Shown here: positions 14,819 to 22,184 of the stretch, piece after piece | How the letters are laid out: each line of letters starts with the position of its first letter | How positions within the stretch are numbered: position 1 is the first letter of the stretch | From: JAUQQI01 sp040289115 | Lineage (GTDB): Bacteria; Chloroflexota; Dehalococcoidia; JAUQQI01 | DNA: 34,503 bases | Reading direction: 5' to 3' | NCBI GenBank assembly: GCA_040289115.1 | Contig: PSKS01000022.1 | Coordinates: 1-34,503, forward strand | The notes under the pieces: model-generated | What the model saw: the letters and a program-made list of their open reading frames with translations, nothing else | Database searches by the model: none | What the model was told of the DNA's origin: nothing | Program-made: the position numbers and the translations under genes

Positions 14819-15481
14819 ATGACCGAGCGGGTCACCTTGATGATGGTTGACGACCAGCCCCTTTACCGGGCCGGCGTGAAGGTGGTGCTGGCCAGCTGCC
14901 CCGATTTCGAGGTGATCGGGGAGGCTGCGGACGGGCGGGCGGCCGTCGACCTGGCGCGCCGGCTCCGGCCTCGCGTGGTATTAACGGGAAACTCCCGTCC
15001 GATTCTGGACGGCATTGAGGCAACCCGGACCATCCGGGCCGAGCTACCGGAAACCCAGGTGCTGGTTCTAGCGGCCCGGGAAGACATTCGGGAGGCCCTC
15101 GAGGCGCTGGCCGCCGGGGCCTGCGGCTATCTTCTGAAGGCCGTTGAACCCGAGACCCTCATTGATGCTGTCAGGAGGGCAGCCGCCGGCGAATACGTCC
15201 TGGCCCCGGCCATGATTAAGCTGATTGTAAGGGAGGCCCTCAGGGCGGCTCAGGGGAACGGCAGCCGCTCGGCGGTCGGGTCCTCGGTTCGGCTCACCCG
15301 GCGGCAGCTGGAGGTTCTGCGCCTCATCGCCTGGGGGCGGACGAACCGACAGGCGGCAGTTGAGCTGGGTATCAGTGAAAACACCGTCAAAAACCACCTG
15401 CGGACCGTGCTGGCAAAGTTAAACCTGAGCCGTCGAGGCGAAGCGATTCGCCAGGCCCGCGAGCTGGGGCTTATCGACTGA
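14819..15481 (+). CDS. NarL/FixJ regulator with a non-phosphorylatable receiver
   Basis: This 220-residue protein has a receiver (1-125) and a LuxR-type helix-turn-helix (about 155-215: LTRRQLEVLRLIAWG, ISENTVKNHLRTVLAKL). The acidic pair MMVDDQPLYR and the lysine in YLLKA remain, but the phospho-acceptor aspartate is glycine (G57 in VVLTGNSRP) and the conserved threonine/serine is alanine (LVLAAR). It should therefore act without phosphorylation, or in a heterodimer with the complete regulator at 3507-4178. No kinase is adjacent. The start at ATG 14819 has only a weak AAAGG close by; ATG 14840 is a possible alternative. Confidence 0.85.
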   Translation: MTERVTLMMVDDQPLYRAGVKVVLASCPDFEVIGEAADGRAAVDLARRLRPRVVLTGNSRPILDGIEATRTIRAELPETQVLVLAAREDIREALEALAAGACGYLLKAVEPETLIDAVRRAAAGEYVLAPAMIKLIVREALRAAQGNGSRSAVGSSVRLTRRQLEVLRLIAWGRTNRQAAVELGISENTVKNHLRTVLAKLNLSRRGEAIRQARELGLID

Positions 15482-15486
15482 GCCGG

Positions 15487-17370
15487 CTACCGGATTGTAA
15501 GCCCGCCTCCGTCGAGTCCGTAAGCTACCAGTCTAACCATTCCCCGCTCAACTTCAATGGTGCCTTCCCAGGTCGCGAGGGGGGAAGCCCCAGCGGCTAC
15601 GGGCGTCAGACGGAAGCTAAGGTGGTGATGTCCAGGATTTAGGTAAACCTCGGTGAAGAAGTTACTCGGCCCATTGCGGCGGATGCCGCCCGGCCGGATT
15701 ACCCACTCATACCGGGCCCCATCCACGGTCACAGCAAGCTGCAGGTCGGCCCTTTCGCCGGCCACCGGCACGTCGGCCCGCATGTGGGGCAGGAGCCTGG
15801 ATTTCTCCTCCTCGGTGAGACTCCGGCTCCAGAGGAAGGGGGCCTCGGTCCGGACGACAATCTGGATGGCTGCTTCAGCCGTGGGTTCCCATTGGGGCCC
15901 ATCCCAGACGCCGGGAAGCAGACTTCCCACCAGCACTACCGCCGCCACAACCCGCCCCCAGCCGGCGTTCGACCTGGCCAGAGGCAGCTTTAAAGTCCCC
16001 CCCAGGGCCACTAGCACCCGCCGGGGCCAGTACGGGAACCGCCGGCGGCCGGCCCGACCCAGGACCCAGGTGCTTCCCTCCCGGTAGACGCAGGCCGAAA
16101 GGCCGCATGGTACCACCAGGAGTTCGGTCCCTTGCCGGCTCAGCTCCCGAACTCGGGAAACGGGCAGCGCGGCTACACACGGTAGTCGAATAACTGCGGC
16201 CCCGGACGGAATTTTTCCGGGGGCGGCCTTGCAGGTTAATACCACCAGCCCAGGTTTCGACGGAACCGCCGGCAACTTCAGGGGCGGGTTGAGCTCGATT
16301 CCGTCCAGGGGACATGCCCCGACGCAGATGGCGCACCCGACGCAGCGGGCCGGGTCCACCACGGCCACCGGCCGGCCCTTACCCGGCTGCAGTCTCACTG
16401 CCCCATAGGGGCAGTCGGCGACGCAGAACCCGCAGCCGGTGCACCTGGCCGGGTCAACCCGGGCGGTGGGCGGCTGGCGGCCCACCAGGGGGAGCACCGT
16501 AAGCCCAACACCGACCCCCAAAACGGCCCACCCGGCCAGTTCGGGCAAAAACATATACGCCAGGTAGAAGGGGTCGGCCGGAAAGCTGCCGGGTAGGCGG
16601 GTAGGATCCGCCGGCTCCAGGTTGGGGACCGGCCGGAGGATGCCCACGGCCACGTAAAAGGCGCTTGTCAGGACGGCGACAAAGGGGGGCGGCAGAAGGC
16701 GTGGCCGAGCCACCCGGGCCAAATGAAGCCAGCCGAAGAACGCCCCAAGCAAGGGCATCGTTATGTGCAGATAAAGCAGGATCAAAAATATGTTGTCCCG
16801 GAGGGCGCCGGCCTCCACCAGACTCAGCCTGAGGGGCTGTCCCAGGATGCCGAGGCGGTCGATCCCCTCGGCCAGGACCCGGGCCGCCGCAAACCCGGCC
16901 ACATCCCAGACCAGCAGGTACCCGGTGAGGCCCACAAACCAGGCTATGAACAGCATGACAAAGCCGGTAACCCAGGCGAGCCACCAGGGGCCCCGAAACC
17001 GGCCGGTAGCCAGGTAGCGAACCAGGTGAAGGGCGGCGAAGACCATAAAGCCCCGGGAGGCGTAGCGGTGCACTGCCCGCATCAGGCCCCCGAGGGGCTC
17101 GGCGCTGAGGGCCTGTACCGACCGGTAACCGGCCTCGGCCCCGACCTGATAGGAGAAAAACAAATAAACCCCACTGAGGAGGATCAGAACGAAGCAGGTT
17201 ACGGCCAGGGCGCCGCTCCAGCCGGCCACGTTGGCCGCAACCCCGCCGGCCCGCTCCAGGAGGTTCTCAACCCCAACCCAAAGGGTCGCCGCCCCTAGGC
17301 GGCCGCCGGATGTCCCCCCGGTCAGGTGTCCTTTTCCTGGGCCAGAAGCTTTATAACGTTTGTCAGCCAC
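15487..17370 (-). CDS. Cytochrome b / 2[4Fe-4S] ferredoxin / MvhD-like fusion
   Basis: This 627-residue fusion has three redox parts. Residues about 40-245 are a cytochrome b6-type membrane domain with two bis-histidine haem pairs: VHRYASRGFMVFAALH and LHITMPLLGAFFGWLH. After further membrane helices comes an 8Fe ferredoxin: CTGCGFCVADCP and CVGCAICVGACP (about 310-355). Then follows a domain like the hydrogenase/heterodisulfide MvhD subunit (LTCKAAPG, LPCVAALP, VPCGLSACVYREG; about 375-450). A last helix and an unknown periplasmic-type beta domain follow (about 490-627). The GTG start at 17370 overlaps the SCO1 gene by 49 bases; a later start is possible. As the last gene of the NO-reductase-like operon it is a good candidate for quinol oxidation feeding that enzyme. 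The role is inferred. Confidence 0.8.
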   Translation of the reverse strand: MADKRYKASGPGKGHLTGGTSGGRLGAATLWVGVENLLERAGGVAANVAGWSGALAVTCFVLILLSGVYLFFSYQVGAEAGYRSVQALSAEPLGGLMRAVHRYASRGFMVFAALHLVRYLATGRFRGPWWLAWVTGFVMLFIAWFVGLTGYLLVWDVAGFAAARVLAEGIDRLGILGQPLRLSLVEAGALRDNIFLILLYLHITMPLLGAFFGWLHLARVARPRLLPPPFVAVLTSAFYVAVGILRPVPNLEPADPTRLPGSFPADPFYLAYMFLPELAGWAVLGVGVGLTVLPLVGRQPPTARVDPARCTGCGFCVADCPYGAVRLQPGKGRPVAVVDPARCVGCAICVGACPLDGIELNPPLKLPAVPSKPGLVVLTCKAAPGKIPSGAAVIRLPCVAALPVSRVRELSRQGTELLVVPCGLSACVYREGSTWVLGRAGRRRFPYWPRRVLVALGGTLKLPLARSNAGWGRVVAAVVLVGSLLPGVWDGPQWEPTAEAAIQIVVRTEAPFLWSRSLTEEEKSRLLPHMRADVPVAGERADLQLAVTVDGARYEWVIRPGGIRRNGPSNFFTEVYLNPGHHHLSFRLTPVAAGASPLATWEGTIEVERGMVRLVAYGLDGGGLTIR

Positions 17371-18239
17371 GCTTGCGGCACCTCCCCAGCCGGCAGAATG
17401 TAGGCGAGCCGCCCCTGACGGTCGATGACGTAAAAGCGGCCGGGGTGAAGGATCAGGCCGTTCGAAAGCACGGTTGGCTCGATGTCGTAGGCCGCGTACA
17501 CGGCCTCAAGGGTATCAGCCCGCCCGGTCAGGAGCCGGACAGTGTTCTCGTGGAGGTCGAATCGGGCGGCAAAATCGGCCAGGGCCGCCGGGGTGTCCTG
17601 ATTCGGGTCGAGGGTGACAGCCAGCCCGACAACCGGCAGACCCTTCCGGACCGAATCCTCCACCACCCCCCGCAGACGGGCCAGCAGGGGTGGGCAGATA
17701 TCCGGGCAGTGGGCGTAAAAGAATGTAAGAACCACCACTTGCCCCCGCAGGTCCGAGAGGCTGACCGGCCGCCCCGCCTGGTCCATTAGGACGAAATCAG
17801 GGGCCGGGGCAACCTGCCGCGCTAGGGCCGGAACCTGGGTTGGGAAAACGGCCAGCCGGCCGGTGGCGACCCCACCTACTAGGAGCAGGCCGGGAAAGGC
17901 GGTAGTAAAGCCCAGAAGTACTGCCGCCGGCCGGTGGGCAGCCAGGACCCGCCGGAGGTCACCCCAGAAGAGAAAGCCCAGGACCCCAATGGTAAGGTAC
18001 CCCTGGGTTACCAGGACGGCGGTCCGGTCCAGGGGGGCGGCCCCGGCCACCGGGTTGTAGCCGCACAGCCGCTGAAGGGGTTCGAGCCAGACTGGGGCGG
18101 CCTCGCCCAGGACCGGCGCCAGGACGAAAAGGCCCGTCCAGAGGCCCACCAGGCCGACGGCTCCCACCGGGAAATACGGGTGGCCGAGCCAGCCGGCAAG
18201 CCTTCGGGTTATGCCCTCCTCAGCGAACGGGCCAGACAT
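17322..18239 (-). CDS. SCO1/SenC copper chaperone with extra N-terminal helices
   Basis: This 305-residue protein ends in a SCO1/SenC thioredoxin-fold domain (about 140-300) with the copper-binding site CPDIC in FFYAHCPDICPP and the distant histidine in LILHPGRFYVID. SCO proteins load CuA. The N-terminal 135 residues add about four membrane helices, which is unusual; most SCO proteins have one. It overlaps the subunit I gene upstream by 20 bases and the cytochrome b fusion gene downstream, so it is firmly in the operon. It probably matures the CuA centre of the neighbouring subunit II. Confidence 0.88.
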   Translation of the reverse strand: MSGPFAEEGITRRLAGWLGHPYFPVGAVGLVGLWTGLFVLAPVLGEAAPVWLEPLQRLCGYNPVAGAAPLDRTAVLVTQGYLTIGVLGFLFWGDLRRVLAAHRPAAVLLGFTTAFPGLLLVGGVATGRLAVFPTQVPALARQVAPAPDFVLMDQAGRPVSLSDLRGQVVVLTFFYAHCPDICPPLLARLRGVVEDSVRKGLPVVGLAVTLDPNQDTPAALADFAARFDLHENTVRLLTGRADTLEAVYAAYDIEPTVLSNGLILHPGRFYVIDRQGRLAYILPAGEVPQAWLTNVIKLLAQEKDT

Positions 18240-19950
18240 CGGCGAGCCACTTCCAGTTCAGCAGGTAGTAGACGACGAAGATGCCCAGGAAGAGAAAGTT
18301 GAGGGTGAGGGTTCCCCGGATGTCAGCGTGGGCAACCCGGGCCTGGCTGGCCCCCTGAGCCTCCGGAACATCCTGGCCGCCGGCTACGGCCGGTATCGGC
18401 CCCAGGCTTGGGATCGGGATTCGCTCGACTACCGGTCCGGCGAAGACGGACACGACGGTTATCAGGACGTAAAGGGCACCGCCGAGGACGGCCAGAATAC
18501 CGCCCAGGGTCGTCAGGGTCAGGAAGAGGTATGCCGGGGCATCGAAGGCGAACTTAAGGCCGGCCGGGGCCAGACTGAGGTCGATATCCCAGTGGCGCCG
18601 AGGCACCCCGTAGGTCCCGGCCATGACCATGCTGATGGTCATGATGACTATGCCAATGCCGAACAGGTAAGGCTGAATCCGGGCCAGGGTTGACCAGACG
18701 ACCTGCCGGCGAAAGATGAGGGGAATTACGTAGTAGGTCAGACCCATAAAGGCCAGGGTTGTGCCCCCAACGACGGTACCGTGGAAATGGCCGACGATCC
18801 GGTACGTATTGTGGGAGATGATGCTGATCTGCTCGGTGCCGAAGACAACTCCGCTAATCCCGCCGATAACGCCGAAGATGATGACCGAAAGCACCAGGGC
18901 GGCGAAGGCCGGGTTGCCCCAGGGGGCCCGCCACAGCCACTCGAAAAGGCCCCGGTTAAAGCCCCGCCGTCGCAGGGCCACCTCGATAGCGGCCGGGACC
19001 GACAGGCCGTGGATCATGCTGGCCAGGACGGCCAGGTGCATGGCATAGGAGGTATTCCAGATCTTCCAGGCCGGGCTGAGGCCGGGATCCACCAGCAGGT
19101 GGTGGGCCGAGGCGATGTTAATAAACAGGATATACAGGGTGAAAGCGATGCGGGAGACCTTCTCGCTAACCGCTGTCGCCCCAACGGTCAGGCTCGCCAG
19201 CAGGTACCAAACGGCGACCATAGCCGAGACGTTGATCTGCTGGGAGGGGTGGCCAATGAGCCAGAAGTTGAGCCGGTAGACGGCCGGGTCCAGGTTGGGT
19301 AGAACCCCTAGGGACCAGAAGAAGGCCGGTACGAAGGTGATGACACCCCCAAAAATGGTGACCAGGGCGATGATGGCCGCCGTAAGCCCCCCAAAGGTTA
19401 CCAGGGGGACCGAACCCTGGTAAGTACCCTCGGCCCGGGCGACCACCAGGCTGGCGAAGAAGAGACCCACCACGATGAGAGCCCCAACGGCAAACAGGAT
19501 GTAGCCCAGGTAAAAGAGGGGGTGGGCCCGGAGGGGAGCGTAGGCCGTAAAGAGCACATCCGCCTGCCCGGTTAGAATCATAACGTCGGCCAACACGGCT
19601 CCACCCAACATCAACACTGCGGCCAGCCAGCCGAGGCTAGGGGCCGGGAGCCGGCTGTTAAGGACGATGGGCCCGGCAAAGTAAAGGATGGCCATCTCGA
19701 AGAAAATCATCCAGAAGAGCAGGGCATTGGCCCCGTGGAAGGTGAGCAGACGGTAAAACCAGACTGGGTCGAGCAGATGCAGGGCCGGCCAGCGAGTAAG
19801 TAGAACGAGCAGGGCGGCGGTGCCGGCCATGGCCAGGAAGACCACTGCCAGCACGGCGTTAACCTTAAGCAAGGCCTCGGCATCGGCGTGGACCCGCAGG
19901 CCGGTGGATTCGCAGGTCCGGAAACGGTAGGGTATCGCCGCAGTAGCCAT
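18220..19950 (-). CDS. NO-reductase-like heme-copper subunit I without active-site Tyr
   Basis: This 576-residue protein of about 13 helices is a heme-copper oxidoreductase subunit I. The low-spin haem histidine is in LLTFHGANALLFW, the CuB/FeB-site histidines in LIGHPSQQIN and ASAHHLLVDPG, and the haem ligands in RIVGHFHGTVVGG. The tyrosine of the HPxxY motif, needed by O2 reductases for the cross-linked His-Tyr, is replaced by glutamine or asparagine (HPSQQIN). Loss of that tyrosine is characteristic of NO reductases. A glutamate in FWMIFFEMA also recalls NO reductases. The partner subunit keeps CuA, so a CuA-type NO reductase is the best reading. NirK 2 kb away would supply NO. O2 reduction cannot be excluded by sequence alone. 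Confidence 0.88.
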   Translation of the reverse strand: MATAAIPYRFRTCESTGLRVHADAEALLKVNAVLAVVFLAMAGTAALLVLLTRWPALHLLDPVWFYRLLTFHGANALLFWMIFFEMAILYFAGPIVLNSRLPAPSLGWLAAVLMLGGAVLADVMILTGQADVLFTAYAPLRAHPLFYLGYILFAVGALIVVGLFFASLVVARAEGTYQGSVPLVTFGGLTAAIIALVTIFGGVITFVPAFFWSLGVLPNLDPAVYRLNFWLIGHPSQQINVSAMVAVWYLLASLTVGATAVSEKVSRIAFTLYILFINIASAHHLLVDPGLSPAWKIWNTSYAMHLAVLASMIHGLSVPAAIEVALRRRGFNRGLFEWLWRAPWGNPAFAALVLSVIIFGVIGGISGVVFGTEQISIISHNTYRIVGHFHGTVVGGTTLAFMGLTYYVIPLIFRRQVVWSTLARIQPYLFGIGIVIMTISMVMAGTYGVPRRHWDIDLSLAPAGLKFAFDAPAYLFLTLTTLGGILAVLGGALYVLITVVSVFAGPVVERIPIPSLGPIPAVAGGQDVPEAQGASQARVAHADIRGTLTLNFLFLGIFVVYYLLNWKWLADVWPVR

Positions 19951-19964
19951 CGGTCAAACCCTCC

Positions 19965-20489
19965 TTAGTCGACGATAAGCTTTCCAACCATCAGGTGATG
20001 TCCCAGGCCACAGAACTCGTTGCAAAGGATGCCAAACTCGCCCTTCTGGGTTGGGGTCACGTACAGGATGTATTCGTAGCCGGGAACCACCATGAAGTTC
20101 ATGTTGAGGGGCTGGAGGGAAAAGCCATGAACCAGGTCGGACGACGAAACGTGCACCCGGTAGGTCTGGCCGGCCCTAAGCTTAAGGACCGGGAACCACT
20201 GGAAGGTGCGGGCCAGCAGATAAACCTCCCCACCGGGCGGCGGCTCGACCACCGGGACTCCGGCCAGCTCTCCGACCTTATAGCGATCGGCCCAGGCCAT
20301 TACCCGCTGGAGGTATTCGGCCTTGTCAACCCGGTAGGTCTGCATGGTGGGGTTCTGGGCGCCCAGGAAGTGCCAGATGGGCATCAGGAAGAAAGTGATA
20401 AGGGAAAAGAGGAGGGCTGCGGCGATGTAAACCCGCTCGGCCCCGCTTATAGGTTTCCACCAGATGCGCTCAGGCGGGTGAATCGTCAC
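19965..20489 (-). CDS. CuA subunit of the NO-reductase-like enzyme
   Basis: This 174-residue subunit II has one membrane helix (about 20-42) and a periplasmic cupredoxin domain with an intact CuA site: H in SDLVHGFSLQ, then CNEFCGLGHHLM. It should take electrons from a soluble donor and pass them to subunit I. The insert of about 50 residues between helix and cupredoxin core (DKAEYLQRVMAWADRY) is longer than in the ba3 subunit at 10671. The GTG start at 20489 has AGGAGG upstream. It starts 3 bases after the small membrane protein gene. Confidence 0.9.
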   Translation of the reverse strand: MTIHPPERIWWKPISGAERVYIAAALLFSLITFFLMPIWHFLGAQNPTMQTYRVDKAEYLQRVMAWADRYKVGELAGVPVVEPPPGGEVYLLARTFQWFPVLKLRAGQTYRVHVSSSDLVHGFSLQPLNMNFMVVPGYEYILYVTPTQKGEFGILCNEFCGLGHHLMVGKLIVD

Positions 20490-20492
20490 GGC

Positions 20493-20681
20493 TTAACCTC
20501 CTGCCACTAGCTGGTCAACGGGGGGCAGGACCGGGACACTGCCCAGGTCCAGAAGGCCCCAAACCAGGTAACTCAGGAAGGGGATCAAAAGCCCCAGGGC
20601 GAGCAATAGGAAGAAGTCGTCCAGTAGGGTCTGGCCGAAAGGAACCCGGTCAGTCCGGTCGGGCACAGGCGTCGGCGTCAC
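20493..20681 (-). CDS. Small single-helix subunit at the head of the NOR-like operon
   Basis: This 62-residue protein has one long hydrophobic helix (LLDDFFLLLALGLLIPFLSYLVWGLLDLG). Its size and position before the CuA subunit mirror the subunit IIa of ba3 oxidases and make it a probable structural subunit. I recognise no motif. GTG 20681 is preferred because AAAGGGG lies 7 bases upstream; GTG 20690 overlaps its own Shine-Dalgarno. Confidence 0.65.
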   Translation of the reverse strand: MTPTPVPDRTDRVPFGQTLLDDFFLLLALGLLIPFLSYLVWGLLDLGSVPVLPPVDQLVAGG

Positions 20682-20719
20682 CTGCCTCACCCCTTTATTG
20701 ATAATCTCCTCTATAGGTC

Positions 20720-20765
20720 ATTTTAATAGTGGATAAGGATTTCCGTCCACACCCGTTCGGGTAGG
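20720..20765 (-). promoter_or_regulatory. Operator-like palindrome and -10 before the NOR-like operon
   Basis: CACACCC-GTTC-GGGTAGG (20748-20765) is a member of the shared palindrome set and sits between the Rrf2 gene and the operon. On the minus strand TAAAAT (20725-20720) starts 31.5 bases from its centre, the same spacing as at the ba3 and Usp promoters. Flanking CCAC and GTGG extend the symmetry. Confidence 0.6.
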
Positions 20766-20785
20766 TTGTGGGGGGGCGGTCTGGG

Positions 20786-21217
20786 CTAGCCTGTTGCGCC
20801 GCCTGGACTAGCACCCCCGGCTTCCCGGCGGATCAGGTCGGCCAGGGTTGCCGTCTGGAAAAACTTACTTACCTGCTCGGAGATGGGCTTCCAGGTTGCG
20901 TGGGCCTGACACGGGTTGCTGTCCGAGCAGAAGGGCCGGCCCAGCAGGCAGTCCCGGGGAAACTCTGGGTCTTCAAACGGGCCTATGACTTGCTTGAGGA
21001 CGATCTGGTCCGGCGGCAGGGCGAGCCGGAATCCGCCCCGCCGACCCCGGCCCGATTTTACCAGGCCCAGCCGGGCCAGGGTATGCAGGATCTTCGAAAG
21101 GTAATTGGTGGGGATCTCCGTCTCGGCCGCAATTTCGTGGGCGAATACCTGCCGCTCAGGGTGGGTGGCCAGGTAGGCCAAGGCCCGGAGGGCGTAGCGA
21201 GAAGTCATCGACAGCAT
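20786..21217 (-). CDS. Rrf2-family Fe-S regulator, NsrR/IscR-like
   Basis: This 143-residue regulator has the family start MTSRYALRALAYLATHP, a winged helix with IPTNYLSKILHTLARLGLVKS and GRRGGFRLA, and three cysteines spaced C-x6-C-x5-C (CLLGRPFCSDSNPC, about 92-105) that would hold an iron-sulfur cluster. NsrR members sense NO through this cluster, and the position directly upstream of a NO-reductase-like operon favours that role. IscR-like sensing remains possible. Start ATG 21217 or 21208; a much longer upstream extension in the same frame has no family similarity. It is divergent from the ZIP transporter. Confidence 0.88.
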   Translation of the reverse strand: MLSMTSRYALRALAYLATHPERQVFAHEIAAETEIPTNYLSKILHTLARLGLVKSGRGRRGGFRLALPPDQIVLKQVIGPFEDPEFPRDCLLGRPFCSDSNPCQAHATWKPISEQVSKFFQTATLADLIRREAGGASPGGATG

Positions 21218-21301
21218 GGACCGACCTTTCCCCAAATTGGCTTCCGCATAAAACTTTAATTTATCATCAGCTTGTCCGGCAAGTCGGAGGGCTGACGAGC
21301 G

Positions 21302-22054
21302 ATGGAGCCAACGCTCTGGCAGGTCCTGTGGGTCGGGGTTCTGAGCGACCTGAGCACCGCCCTCGGGGTCCTGCCGTTTGTATTCTTCCGGAACACCTCG
21401 GACCGCTGGCGGGGACTTGCCGCCGGGTACGCCGCCGGAATGATGGTCGGGGCCTCCGTCTTCAGCCTGGTGGATGAGGGCCTGCGCCGGGGTTCGGCCC
21501 TGGACACGGTTGCCGGACTGCTTCTTGGGGCCCGCTTTGTGGCGGGGCTGAACCGCTTTGTGGCGACCCGGGACTGGAAGGTCTCCGGCCTGGGTGGGGC
21601 CGACTCGCGGCGGGCCGTCCTCTTTATCCTGGCCATGTTCATCCAGAGTATCCCGGAAGGCCTGGCCATTGGGGTCGGGTTCGCCACCGGGGAGCTCAGG
21701 TTCGGACTTTTGCTGGGCCTGGCCATCGCCGTCCACAACGTGCCCGAAGGCATCGCCGTATCCCTCCCCCTCCGGGCGAAGGGCGTGTCGCTGTGGAGGT
21801 GCGCTGGCTACGCGGTCTTCACCAGCCTCCCCCAGCCGGTCTTCGCCGTACCGGCCTTCCTGGCCGTGAGTCTGGCCAGGCAGCTGGTGCCGGCCGGCCT
21901 GGGGTTTGCGGGGGGCGCCATGATTTACCTGGCCATCGGCGAGCTGCTGGGCGAGGCGCTGGAGTTCGTTTCCCGCCAGGAGATGGCCTGGAGCTTCACC
22001 CTGGGCCTAGTAACCATGCTCCTAGTGGCCGCCAGCCTCGGGTTCGGGTACTAG
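21302..22054 (+). CDS. ZIP-family metal transporter
   Basis: This 250-residue protein has eight probable helices and the two ZIP signatures: IQSIPEGLAIGVG in helix IV and HNVPEGIAVSLPL in helix V, holding the metal-binding histidine and glutamates. A glycine-rich GFAGGAMIYLAIGELLGEAL stretch is also typical. It imports divalent metal ions, usually zinc, iron or manganese; the substrate is not defined. There is no long histidine loop. GGAGGG lies 10 bases before ATG. It is divergent from the Rrf2 gene. Its place by NOR and NirK genes suggests supply of iron or another metal, which is inference. Confidence 0.88.
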   Translation: MEPTLWQVLWVGVLSDLSTALGVLPFVFFRNTSDRWRGLAAGYAAGMMVGASVFSLVDEGLRRGSALDTVAGLLLGARFVAGLNRFVATRDWKVSGLGGADSRRAVLFILAMFIQSIPEGLAIGVGFATGELRFGLLLGLAIAVHNVPEGIAVSLPLRAKGVSLWRCAGYAVFTSLPQPVFAVPAFLAVSLARQLVPAGLGFAGGAMIYLAIGELLGEALEFVSRQEMAWSFTLGLVTMLLVAASLGFGY

Positions 22055-22062
22055 TCCTTGTC

Positions 22063-22106
22063 CCCACCCTATCGGGTAGGACCCAAACTATCCCAAAAAC
22101 TACACT
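22063..22106 (+). promoter_or_regulatory. Operator-like palindrome before nirK
   Basis: CCCACCC-TATC-GGGTAGG (22063-22080) belongs to the shared palindrome set. TACACT (22101-22106) starts 29.5 bases from its centre and would place the transcript start about 41.5 bases from it, the usual distance for activators that touch the polymerase. No -35 box is seen. Confidence 0.6.
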
Positions 22107-22184
22107 TAAGGATGATGACATCAGATAAGCTCACCCCCGACAATTTTGACGGAAAGATTAAACACAACCAAGGGGGGAGACCCG

